From NCBI GenBank assembly GCA_015222405.1, contig JADFVG010000129.1, positions 1 through 20,072 on the forward strand: DNA of 20,072 nucleotides. Reading direction: 5' to 3'. Within the stretch, counting starts at the first letter, position 1; each line of letters begins with the position of its first letter. Source of the DNA: Chloroflexota bacterium. Lineage in GTDB: Bacteria; Chloroflexota; Dehalococcoidia; E44-bin15. The translations under genes were made by a program, and so were the position numbers. A model generated the notes under the pieces. The model saw only the letters and a list, made by a program, of their open reading frames with translations, was not told the DNA's origin and did not search any database. Positions 1 through 6,526 of the stretch are shown piece after piece.

Positions 1-125
1 TCAACGGGGTCCTTAGCGCCAAAGTATGATTCATCCCCCTCCCAGTCCGGAGGCAGGTTCTCCTTTATCCACTGGCGTACCTCCTGGCGAAACGCTTCCT
101 GTTCTGGGGTAAAGCTAAGATCCAT
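1..125 (-). CDS. Acyl-CoA dehydrogenase, N-terminal fragment (cut by window edge)
   Basis: Reading leftward from an ATG at 125 gives 41 codons that run off the window. The protein begins MDLSFTPEQEAFRQEV and continues RQWIKENLPPDWEGD. This is the typical first helix of acyl-CoA dehydrogenases, where the LxFTxEQ motif opens the alpha-helical N-terminal domain. The family oxidises acyl-CoA thioesters at the alpha-beta bond using FAD and passes electrons to an electron-transfer flavoprotein. A Shine-Dalgarno AAAGGGG lies about 7 bases upstream of the ATG, and a good sigma-70 promoter lies at 192-220. FAD and substrate residues are outside the window, so substrate range cannot be stated. The family call rests on the N-terminus alone. 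Confidence 0.75.
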   Translation of the reverse strand, partial: MDLSFTPEQEAFRQEVRQWIKENLPPDWEGDESYFGAKDPV

Positions 126-191
126 AATTACACCCCTTTCTGAAAATTAATCCTCTCTGGGGATGAAACCTATCCCCTGTATGGCGACACT

Positions 192-220
192 ATTCTAGCA
201 TCATATCTCAATTTTGCCAA
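192..220 (-). promoter_or_regulatory. Sigma-70-type promoter of the acyl-CoA dehydrogenase gene
   Basis: On the minus strand TTGGCA (215-220) is followed, after exactly 17 bp, by TAGAAT (192-197). Both hexamers match the consensus at five of six positions. The predicted start near 185 leaves a leader of about 60 bases before the ATG at 125. The rest of the gap 126-300 shows no gene or strong hairpin. Confidence 0.6.
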
Positions 221-300
221 GCCCTTGTACTCGTCCAGTACATTAGTGACACCTATCTATTATCTATCTGAACGAGATCACGAAACTTGGGGCAGCCCAA

Positions 301-1518
301 TTAGCGGGAAAGGGCAGGCGTGGGTAGAAGGTATTCACCCTTTTCCCTGGGGAAGAAATTGTTGAGGACTAGAGTTCGCCCTCTCTGGATGGCGGTGAAG
401 CCATATTTTGCGCGGATGCTGTCAATAACCCGGTTCAGGCACTCCCCGCCTTGTGTCGAGGAATCAAGCAAGCTGAGCTGCCTGCCATCGTTGACCAGCC
501 CTGATACCACGATGCCAATAAGGCGCACCCGTTGCCGCCTGTAACCCAGCAACCTCTCCAGGCGCTCAAGCCCGACATCGAAGATGGCCTGGTCGGCATT
601 CGTCGCCTCCCTAAGGGTGCGACGGCGGGTAATGGTATGGAAATCGGCGTACCTCAGCTTCACGGTGACACATCTCGCCCTCTTTCCATCCCGGCGCAGT
701 TCAGCGCCAACCCTCTCGCTAAGATAATACAGGGTGCCTCTAAGAAACGGATAATCCAGAGTATCCTGGGCGAAGGTGGTTTCCCGGCTTATAGATTTGG
801 CTGCTGCCGTAGGCTCAACCTTGCGCTCATCGACTCCATTAGCATAGCCATGGATCACTTCCCCCAGGAGGCCGATGCTTGCTTTCAAAAGAGAGGGTGG
901 CAAGCTGGCTAGCTGCCCGATAGTTGTCACTCCCATCCCCCGCAGTACCTTCTCCGTCTTCGGCCCCACGCAGGGCAGTTTGGCGATGGGAAGAGGTGCC
1001 AGGAAAAGGCGCTCCTCACCAGGCGCTACCTCCAGCAGCCCATCCGGCTTCGCCACACCGGAGGCGACCTTAGCCACTACCTTTGAGCTGGAGATGCCAA
1101 TGGAGGCAGTGAGTCCTATTTCGTCCTTTATCCTCCGTTTTATCCTTAGCGCAGTCTCTGCAGCAGGGCCATAGAGGGATTCGAAGCCGGTAAGATCAAG
1201 GTATGCCTCGTCGATCCCCGCGGGCTCAAGGTCAGGGGTGAAATCGCTCAGGATACCCATGAACCTCTCTGAGGCCTCCTGATAGCGAGGGAAGCTGCCC
1301 TTGAGGAAGATGGCATCGGGGCAGAGGCGCTGGGCTTGAGCCAGGGGCATGCCGGCATGAAGCCCATAGGTCCTGGCCTCATAGGAGGCAGAGGCAACCA
1401 CCCCGCGTAGGCTGGGTTCGCCACCAACTACCACCGGCCTATCCCTGAGCGCAGGATTCAACACCTGCTCCACGGAGACAAAAAAGGCATCCAGATCAAC
1501 ATGAAGGATTTTTCCCAT
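301..1518 (-). CDS. dinB: DNA polymerase IV (Y-family translesion polymerase)
   Basis: 405 residues. DinB is a low-fidelity Y-family polymerase that extends primers past damaged bases. The palm begins with HVDLDAFF (Asp8 binds a catalytic metal) and continues through the nucleotide-site YEARTYGLHAGMP. The catalytic acidic pair is in GIDEAYLD (Asp103, Glu104); most relatives have Ser where this has Gly101. A helix-hairpin-helix follows (LPCVGPKTEKVLRGMGV), then the little-finger domain. Near the C-terminus QLSLL resembles the beta-clamp-binding motif, usually QLSLF. I chose the ATG at 1518, not the one at 1548. AAGGA stands 6 bases ahead of it, the protein then starts MGKILHVD as the family does, and the predicted transcription start (about 1546) lies inside the longer reading. 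No obvious LexA operator was seen. Confidence 0.95.
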   Translation of the reverse strand: MGKILHVDLDAFFVSVEQVLNPALRDRPVVVGGEPSLRGVVASASYEARTYGLHAGMPLAQAQRLCPDAIFLKGSFPRYQEASERFMGILSDFTPDLEPAGIDEAYLDLTGFESLYGPAAETALRIKRRIKDEIGLTASIGISSSKVVAKVASGVAKPDGLLEVAPGEERLFLAPLPIAKLPCVGPKTEKVLRGMGVTTIGQLASLPPSLLKASIGLLGEVIHGYANGVDERKVEPTAAAKSISRETTFAQDTLDYPFLRGTLYYLSERVGAELRRDGKRARCVTVKLRYADFHTITRRRTLREATNADQAIFDVGLERLERLLGYRRQRVRLIGIVVSGLVNDGRQLSLLDSSTQGGECLNRVIDSIRAKYGFTAIQRGRTLVLNNFFPREKGEYLLPTPALSR

Positions 1519-1552
1519 TTTCGTCCTTAAGGCGAACATATGTTCCAATCAA

Positions 1553-1580
1553 ATTATACATAGTGACATCGCATTGTCAA
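1553..1580 (-). promoter_or_regulatory. Near-consensus sigma-70 promoter of dinB
   Basis: On the minus strand a perfect TTGACA (1575-1580), a 16-bp spacer and a perfect TATAAT (1553-1558) face dinB. The expected start near 1546 leaves a leader of about 28 bases containing the ribosome site for the ATG at 1518. It therefore argues against the upstream ATG at 1548. Confidence 0.8.
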
Positions 1581-1598
1581 GAGGGCGAAAAAGGGATA

Positions 1599-1627
1599 TT
1601 GATTTGCAACCCAAGAGCAATTATACT
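1599..1627 (+). promoter_or_regulatory. Sigma-70 promoter of the EF-Tu-domain-2-like gene
   Basis: TTGATT (1599-1604), a 17-bp spacer and TATACT (1622-1627). The predicted start near 1634 gives a short leader carrying the AAGGAGGGG ribosome site just before the ATG at 1651. It lies back to back with the dinB promoter in the same gap. Confidence 0.7.
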
Positions 1628-1650
1628 AATTCAAAAAAGGAGGGGTTCTA

Positions 1651-1905
1651 ATGACCGAAGAGGAAGTAGGCAGGGTGAGCGACTTCTTTGCCCGACCGGT
1701 AGTGGCTGGCATCGACCTCACTGCCCCTCTCAAGGTGGGGGATAATATCCTCATCAAGGGGCACACCACCGAGATGGAACTGGTGGTGGAGTCGATGCAG
1801 ATCAACAATGTCGATGTCGAAGAGGCAAAGCCAGGGGATGCGGTGGGGATCAAGGTCCCTGACCGGGTGAGGCAAGGCGATAGGGTATATAAGGTTACCG
1901 AGTAA
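1651..1905 (+). CDS. Small translation-elongation-factor-like protein (EF-Tu domain 2 fold)
   Basis: 84 residues that read like an isolated second domain (beta-barrel) of a translational GTPase. Strands include PLKVGDNILIKGHTTEMEL, then VESMQINNVDVEEAKPGDAV and GIKVPDRVRQGDRVYKV. These parallel the KxGDxIxIKG, VESMQ and AGDxVGIKV segments of EF-Tu and SelB barrels. There is no G domain, so it cannot act as a GTPase alone. Similar short proteins are annotated elsewhere as translation elongation factor-like, with no established role. The ATG follows a strong AAGGAGGGG and its own promoter. The last 11 bases overlap tail to tail with the end of ribH on the other strand. The fold is fairly certain; the function is unknown. 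Confidence 0.8.
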   Translation: MTEEEVGRVSDFFARPVVAGIDLTAPLKVGDNILIKGHTTEMELVVESMQINNVDVEEAKPGDAVGIKVPDRVRQGDRVYKVTE

Positions 1906-2365
1906 TGGTCTTAACCAAGTTCGCCATTTCTATGGCGCTCATCGCCGCCTGAAAACCGGCGTTGCCCATCTTGGTTCCCGCTCGCTCAATGGCTTGCTCC
2001 AGGGTATCTGCGGTGACCACGCCGTAGATAACCGGCATCCCTGTCTCCAGGCCAACCACAGCAATCCCCTTGGTCACCTCGGTGGCAATATAGTCAAAAT
2101 GAGGCGTTCCACCGCGGATCACGGCACCAAGACAGATAATGGCGGCATATTTACCCGATTGCGCCATCTTCTTAGCGATCAAAGGAATCTCAAACGAGCC
2201 CGGCGTCCAGGTAACTTCGATATCGCCCTCTTTGACCCCGTGACGCAGCAGGGCATCCTCGGTTCCCTCAAGGAGCCTTGCCGTAATGAACTCGTTGAAG
2301 CGGGAAATCACCACCCCAAACTTCAGCCCCTCGCCCAGAAGCGTGCCTTCGTAGCTTTTGCTCAA
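1895..2365 (-). CDS. ribH: 6,7-dimethyl-8-ribityllumazine synthase (riboflavin synthase beta chain)
   Basis: 156 residues, normal for RibH. It condenses 5-amino-6-ribitylaminouracil with 3,4-dihydroxy-2-butanone 4-phosphate to give 6,7-dimethyl-8-ribityllumazine, the penultimate step of riboflavin synthesis. Visible signatures are SRFNEFIT near residue 21, TWTPGSFEIP (52-61), GAVIRGGTPHFDYI with the catalytic His89, and the C-terminal GNAGFQAA. The family usually assembles as pentamers or 60-mer shells. The start codon is TTG at 2365, set by an AGGAGG a few bases upstream. It is the last gene of the riboflavin operon, following the DUF6506 gene by about 40 bases. Its 3' end overlaps the convergent small EF-like gene by 11 bases, and no terminator hairpin is visible there. 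Confidence 0.95.
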   Translation of the reverse strand: MSKSYEGTLLGEGLKFGVVISRFNEFITARLLEGTEDALLRHGVKEGDIEVTWTPGSFEIPLIAKKMAQSGKYAAIICLGAVIRGGTPHFDYIATEVTKGIAVVGLETGMPVIYGVVTADTLEQAIERAGTKMGNAGFQAAMSAIEMANLVKTITR

Positions 2366-2404
2366 TATTACCTCCTGTTAAATTTTAGGGGCAAAGGCAC
2401 AGAT

Positions 2405-2725
2405 TCAACCCCTTAGCCCCCCAAAAACCTCGTCGCTGCTCTTGCCCAAGGCAGGATGAATGTCGAAGCGGACAGAGCCAACAGCAGCCTTTCCCCTCAC
2501 TGCGTCAGCAATTCTGCCTGTCATGCTGTGGCCGAAGCCGCCGCATAGTTCAATTGCGATACACCCCTGGTCTGCCAGTTGCTTGGCCATGTCAATGGCC
2601 TGGTTCATGTTGGCAACAAACTGGATGGTCAAGTCAAGAAGTCCGGTTGTCATCGTGCAACGATGCTTCTCAGGATCGGCATCGAAAACCAGAGCCATGA
2701 AAGCAATCTTTGCCTGTGGTGGCAT
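2405..2725 (-). CDS. DUF6506 family protein, function unknown
   Basis: 106 residues, cytoplasmic, with no signal peptide or membrane span. The features are DADPEKHR near residue 15, a helix MNQAIDMAKQLADQG, the very conserved-looking IELCGGFGHSMTGRI, and VGSVRFDIHPAL. This pattern matches my memory of the DUF6506 family, whose members are small and uncharacterised. The GGFGH and RFDxHP segments put a His and several glycines together, which could form a ligand site; that is speculation. A GGAGG stands 7 bases before the ATG. It sits between ribBA (42 bases upstream) and ribH in the riboflavin operon, so a link to flavin or pteridine-type intermediates is possible but unproven. DUF naming is from recall. 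Confidence 0.7.
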   Translation of the reverse strand: MPPQAKIAFMALVFDADPEKHRCTMTTGLLDLTIQFVANMNQAIDMAKQLADQGCIAIELCGGFGHSMTGRIADAVRGKAAVGSVRFDIHPALGKSSDEVFGGLRG

Positions 2726-2767
2726 TTTCGCCCTCCTTTCGGTAGCCTTTATACCACCTCCACACCT

Positions 2768-3982
2768 CTATCCTTCTATATCCTCCATAGCCAGGAGGTG
2801 GCCCATCTTCTTCTGCTTCGTCTCCAGGTAGCGAATGTTGCTTGGGTTTGGGGTGGCGATGAGGGGCAATGTCTCCACCACCCTGAGCCCGTAGCCCTCA
2901 AGGCCGACCACCTTTTTCGGATTGTTAGTCAGCAAGCGGATTTCCTTGAGGCCAAGGTCAGCCAATATCTGAGCCCCGATGCCATAGTCGCGAAGGTCGG
3001 CAGGGAAGCCCAGCGATTCATTGGCTTCTACGGTGTCCAGCCCCTGATCCTGGAGGGCATAGGCACGGATCTTGTTGTGGAACCCTATCCCCCTACCCTC
3101 CTGTCTCATATAGAGGAAAACGCCTCTCCCCTCGTTGGCGATGGCCTGCATGGCGAGGGCGATCTGCTCACCGCAATCGCAGCGCAGGCTGCCGAAGATG
3201 TCTCCAGTGAGACATTCGCTATGCACCCGCACCAGCACCGGCTCCTCCCCCGATATATCCCCCAGCACCAGAGCCACGTGCTCATCGGGGTCAATGGTGC
3301 TCTTATAGGCAATGGCAACAAATTCTCCATGCTTCGTGGGCAGATTTGCCTCAGCCACGCGCTGCACTAGCTTTTCGTGGCGCCTCCTGTAGGCGATGAG
3401 GTCGGCGACGGTCACTATCTTGATCCCGAATTGTTCCCCCATAGGCTCAAGCTCGGGGAGGCGAGCCATGGTGCCATCCTCGCTCATGATCTCGCAGATC
3501 ACCCCTGCAGGGTAGAGCCCGGCCAGCCTTGCCAGGTCGATGGCAGCCTCGGTATGCCCCGCCCTCACCAGCACCCCCCCCTCCTTCGCTCGCAGGGGAA
3601 AGGTGTGCCCAGGGCGAGCCAGGTCTCCAGGTCTAGTGCTGGGATCGAGCACCGCCCTGATGGTTGCCGCCCGGTCGTGGGCGGAGATGCCGGTAGTCAC
3701 TTTTTGTTTGGCTTCAATGGAAACGGTGAAGGCTGTTCCATGCTTCGAGGTATTATCCCCAACCATTATCGGGATTCCCAGCTCATCCAGCCTCTGTCCG
3801 ATGATGGGCAGGCAGATGAGACCCCGGGCGTGTTTAGCCATAAAGTTAATCGCCTCCGGGGTTACCTTCTCCGCCGCCATGACGAGGTCGCCCTCATTTT
3901 CTCGATCCTCGTCGTCAATGATGATCAAAAACTTGCCTGCCCTTATGTCCTCAATCGCTTCCGAGATCGTTGCCAGCGCCAT
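2768..3982 (-). CDS. ribBA: Bifunctional 3,4-dihydroxy-2-butanone-4-phosphate synthase / GTP cyclohydrolase II
   Basis: 404 residues with two catalytic domains that open both branches of riboflavin synthesis. RibB (about 1-200) makes 3,4-dihydroxy-2-butanone 4-phosphate from ribulose 5-phosphate; DDEDRENEGD (23-32), TRPGDLARPGHTFPL and AGHTEAAIDL are present. RibA (about 205-400) opens GTP, releasing formate and pyrophosphate; zinc ligands Cys257, Cys268 and Cys270 sit in CLTGDIFGSLRCDC, followed by RQEGRGIG (293-300) and LRDYGIGAQIL. All key residues look intact, so both activities are expected. I start at the ATG at 3982, seven bases after GGGAGG, not at a TTG two codons earlier that sits too close to the ribosome site. 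It follows ribE after 88 bases. Confidence 0.95.
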   Translation of the reverse strand: MALATISEAIEDIRAGKFLIIIDDEDRENEGDLVMAAEKVTPEAINFMAKHARGLICLPIIGQRLDELGIPIMVGDNTSKHGTAFTVSIEAKQKVTTGISAHDRAATIRAVLDPSTRPGDLARPGHTFPLRAKEGGVLVRAGHTEAAIDLARLAGLYPAGVICEIMSEDGTMARLPELEPMGEQFGIKIVTVADLIAYRRRHEKLVQRVAEANLPTKHGEFVAIAYKSTIDPDEHVALVLGDISGEEPVLVRVHSECLTGDIFGSLRCDCGEQIALAMQAIANEGRGVFLYMRQEGRGIGFHNKIRAYALQDQGLDTVEANESLGFPADLRDYGIGAQILADLGLKEIRLLTNNPKKVVGLEGYGLRVVETLPLIATPNPSNIRYLETKQKKMGHLLAMEDIEG

Positions 3983-4070
3983 CTCCAAACCTCCCTTTTC
4001 GAACTATAGGCTGGATCTCTGATTATATCCCTCTTGCTTTCGATGACTGCGACAATGATTGGTATGCATC

Positions 4071-4700
4071 TTACCGTGTCAGAAAGCCATGCTCAGCCAG
4101 AAATTCCTCAGTTATCGCTGAGCCTTTCTCCACTTTGAGTCGCTCCACGTACTTGGCAATGATATCCACCTCTATATTAACAAAATCACCCACCCTTTTG
4201 CCACCCAGGTTAGTATTTTGCAGCGTATAGGCAACCAAAGAGACCTTAAACGAGGTATTGTCATGCTCAACCACCGTCAGGCTTACCCCATCGATAGCGA
4301 TGAATCCCTTTTCGACCACATAGCGCATGATCTCTGGTGGTGCTTCAAATCTTACGAGAACGGCCTCACCTTCTCGTGTTGCCGAGAGCACCTTTCCCGT
4401 GCCATCGACATGACCCTGGACAAAGTGCCCTCCCATGCGACCGCCAACCGCGAGCGGGCATTCCAGATTCACCCGGTCCCCGGGGCGAAGCATCCCCAGG
4501 TTGGTGCGCCGTAATGTCTCGGGCATAACATCTACAGAGAAGTAGTCACCCCCGAGCTCAGTGATGGTGAGGCATGCCCCATTCACGGCGATGCTATCGC
4601 CTTTTTTCGCACTTTCAATAACCTTAGTGGCGGAAATTGCCAGCTTGCCAGGTTGAGCCGCCTTAATAGTGCCTACCTCTTCAATAATTCCGGTGAACAT
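4071..4700 (-). CDS. ribE: Riboflavin synthase, alpha chain
   Basis: 209 residues. This enzyme dismutates two molecules of 6,7-dimethyl-8-ribityllumazine into riboflavin and 5-amino-6-ribitylaminouracil. The protein is the expected internal duplication of two lumazine-binding barrels. Repeat one begins MFTGIIEEVG and contains VNGACLTIT and PETLRRTNLG. Repeat two begins near HFVQGHVDGTG and contains AIDGVSLTVVE and YTLQNTNLG. The start ATG (4698-4700) directly abuts the TAG of the upstream Ntn-hydrolase gene, and its GGAGG lies inside that gene's last codons, which suggests translational coupling. Some databases call this gene ribC. Confidence 0.95.
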   Translation of the reverse strand: MFTGIIEEVGTIKAAQPGKLAISATKVIESAKKGDSIAVNGACLTITELGGDYFSVDVMPETLRRTNLGMLRPGDRVNLECPLAVGGRMGGHFVQGHVDGTGKVLSATREGEAVLVRFEAPPEIMRYVVEKGFIAIDGVSLTVVEHDNTSFKVSLVAYTLQNTNLGGKRVGDFVNIEVDIIAKYVERLKVEKGSAITEEFLAEHGFLTR

Positions 4701-5408
4701 CTAGCCTCCGTGGAGCTCCTTCCGCTGGACAAAGTTCAGCTTGCTCGGTGGAGTGATTACCAGTACATCTATCGCCCCTCCCACGGTGGGAAATCTGGGC
4801 TCAAACCTCAAAGTATCAATGGTGGTCCGGATCAGGTGAATGGCGTAGTCGATAGCGTCCTGGAGGGGCATGGCATCTAAACGGGGCACAAAATCCTTGG
4901 AGATTAGCCTTTTAATTACAGAGGTCTCGCCACTAAAGGTCAGACCATATACCACATTCCCCTGTGGATTGACATTTCTCCGCACCGGTGATGTCTCTCT
5001 TACCGTGTGACAGGTATAGATGTAAGGGACGCTGATATTCTTCTCCACCTGATAGCCGCAAACGTGGAAGCCCACGGGCACCTTGGGAAAACGACTTTCA
5101 AAGTAAGAAACCAATTTCGATGCCACCTCGGATACATTATCGCCCTTAGCCAGCGCCTGCTCGGCGAACTTCCTGATATGGCTGTCAATAGGCTCATTAT
5201 TGATTATGGCAGTTTCAGAGCAGGATACGCCCACCGGGGCAACGTCCAGGGCTATCACCTTGTAGCCATGATCCGAAAGCACCACCTGCTGTTCTTTTAT
5301 CGTGGTTTGCTGCTCTTCCTTTTTCTCCTCCCTGCGGGTAGCAGTCACCCGGCTGTCGCCAGCCATCACGATCCCGCTGGGAACATAAACCGTTACCACC
5401 AGTGACAT
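4701..5408 (-). CDS. Proteasome-like Ntn-hydrolase family protein
   Basis: 235 residues, no signal peptide. The N-terminus MSLVVTVYVPSGIVMAGDSR parallels proteasome beta subunits. If Met1 is removed, Ser becomes residue 1 and the Asp of GDSR falls exactly at position 17, as in the proteasome. DHGYKVIALD then supplies a plausible equivalent of Lys33, after a charged insertion of about 16 residues (RREEKKEEQQ). VGVSCSETA resembles the following strand and turn. C-terminal LQDAIDYAIHLI and VGGAIDVLVITP match the late helix and strand of the fold. The likely role is a self-assembling, N-terminal-Ser hydrolase related to HslV or Anbu; substrate is unknown. It lies between ribD (2-base gap) and ribE (0-base gap), so it is co-translated with riboflavin enzymes. 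Fold is inferred from motifs only. Confidence 0.65.
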   Translation of the reverse strand: MSLVVTVYVPSGIVMAGDSRVTATRREEKKEEQQTTIKEQQVVLSDHGYKVIALDVAPVGVSCSETAIINNEPIDSHIRKFAEQALAKGDNVSEVASKLVSYFESRFPKVPVGFHVCGYQVEKNISVPYIYTCHTVRETSPVRRNVNPQGNVVYGLTFSGETSVIKRLISKDFVPRLDAMPLQDAIDYAIHLIRTTIDTLRFEPRFPTVGGAIDVLVITPPSKLNFVQRKELHGG

Positions 5409-5410
5409 CT

Positions 5411-6499
5411 TTATCCCCCTAGATAACCGCTGATCATGGCATCATCCCCCAGGCGCTCTACCTTGACCCGGCCCAGCCTGAGCGCATGGGCAATCCTCTC
5501 CGCCCCCTCGCCAGCAACAGCCATCTTCGCCCTCCGGCCCCCGATGATCATGGGGGCGATGAAGACGATGGCTTTATCCACCAGCCCCTGCTCGAAAAAG
5601 GAGGCCAAAAGGGTGCTACCACCCTCAATCATAACGCTGATGATCTCCCTGCTCCCCAGTTCCCTGAGGAGCTGCTCAAGGTCTACCTGCCCCTCCCGGG
5701 AGAGAAACTCCATCACCTCAGCTCCGACCTCTTGGAGTTCCCCCACCTTAGCTCGCGGCGCAGCCGAGGTTGTGGCTACCATCGTTCTTCCCCGCTCTCC
5801 GAAGAGCCGCGCTGTAGATGGGGTGCGAGCCTCACTATCAACGATGATCCTGAGCGGCTGCCTTTCTAAGGGCTGCCCATCCATTCCCCGTGCCGTAAGC
5901 TGGGGGTCATCGGAAAGCACGGTATTGACCCCAACCATGATGGCATCCACCTCGCGGCGTAGTTGATGAACGCATTTCCTTGACTCCTCGCCACTGATCC
6001 ATCTCGAATCCCCCGTCCTGGTGGCGATCTTGCCATCCAGGCTGATGGCGAACTTGGCAGTGATGAAGGGCAAGCCGGTGGTGATGAACTTGATATAGGC
6101 TTCATTGAGCTGGCGGGCTTCCTCTTCATGCTCGCCGAGGAGGGCCTTTATTCCCCTCCGCTCCAGTTCCTCCTTCCCCCGACCTGAAACCTGAGGGTTG
6201 GGGTCCAGGGTTGCGATATGCACCTCAGCGATGCCACTTTCAATAATCGCCTCACTGCAGGGAGGGGTGCGCCCGAAGTGGCAGCAGGGCTCAAGGGTGA
6301 CATACATCGTGGCGCCACGAGCTCCATCCCCCGCCTGCCCTAACGCCTCCACCTCAGCATGAGCTGAGCCTGGAGGCTGGGTATAGCCTTCAGCGATGAT
6401 AGCGCCATCCCTGACAATCACCGCCCCCACTGCCGGATTAGGACTGGCGTTACCTAAGGCAAGCCTTGCTAGAGAAAGGGCACGTTCCATGTAGTCCAT
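5411..6499 (-). CDS. ribD: Bifunctional riboflavin deaminase / 5-amino-6-(5-phosphoribosylamino)uracil reductase
   Basis: 362 residues. RibD carries out two successive steps after GTP cyclohydrolase II: deamination of the diaminopyrimidine, then NADPH-dependent reduction of the ribose. The deaminase domain (1-145) has HAEVEAL with zinc ligand His47 and the proton-shuttle Glu49, and PCCHFGRTPPC with zinc ligands Cys72 and Cys81. The reductase domain (about 146-360) has FAISLDGKIAT, SRWISGEESR, DAIMVGVNTVLSDDPQLT and VMIEGGSTLL. Both halves look complete. The ATG has an AAAGGCGG just upstream. A second Met three codons in is possible. It is the second gene of the operon, 27 bases after dcd. Confidence 0.95.
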   Translation of the reverse strand: MDYMERALSLARLALGNASPNPAVGAVIVRDGAIIAEGYTQPPGSAHAEVEALGQAGDGARGATMYVTLEPCCHFGRTPPCSEAIIESGIAEVHIATLDPNPQVSGRGKEELERRGIKALLGEHEEEARQLNEAYIKFITTGLPFITAKFAISLDGKIATRTGDSRWISGEESRKCVHQLRREVDAIMVGVNTVLSDDPQLTARGMDGQPLERQPLRIIVDSEARTPSTARLFGERGRTMVATTSAAPRAKVGELQEVGAEVMEFLSREGQVDLEQLLRELGSREIISVMIEGGSTLLASFFEQGLVDKAIVFIAPMIIGGRRAKMAVAGEGAERIAHALRLGRVKVERLGDDAMISGYLGG

Positions 6500-6526
6500 T
6501 TTCCGCCTTTTAGCCCGATGCGGTTC

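Noticed and set aside
286..300. Small inverted repeat TTGGG/CCCAA after dinB
   Set aside because: Only five bp with no T run, so not called a terminator.
1519..1548. Longer dinB start at the ATG at 1548
   Set aside because: It lies at or before the predicted transcription start and adds ten residues absent from the family; the ATG at 1518 has its own ribosome site.
2579..3370. Long plus-strand frame opposite DUF6506 and ribBA
   Set aside because: It is a mirror of well-recognised genes, crosses two of them and their gap, and has no ribosome site or recognisable motif.
4022..4027. TATAAT on the minus strand between ribE and ribBA
   Set aside because: No acceptable -35 stands 15-19 bp upstream; probably chance in a short AT-rich gap.
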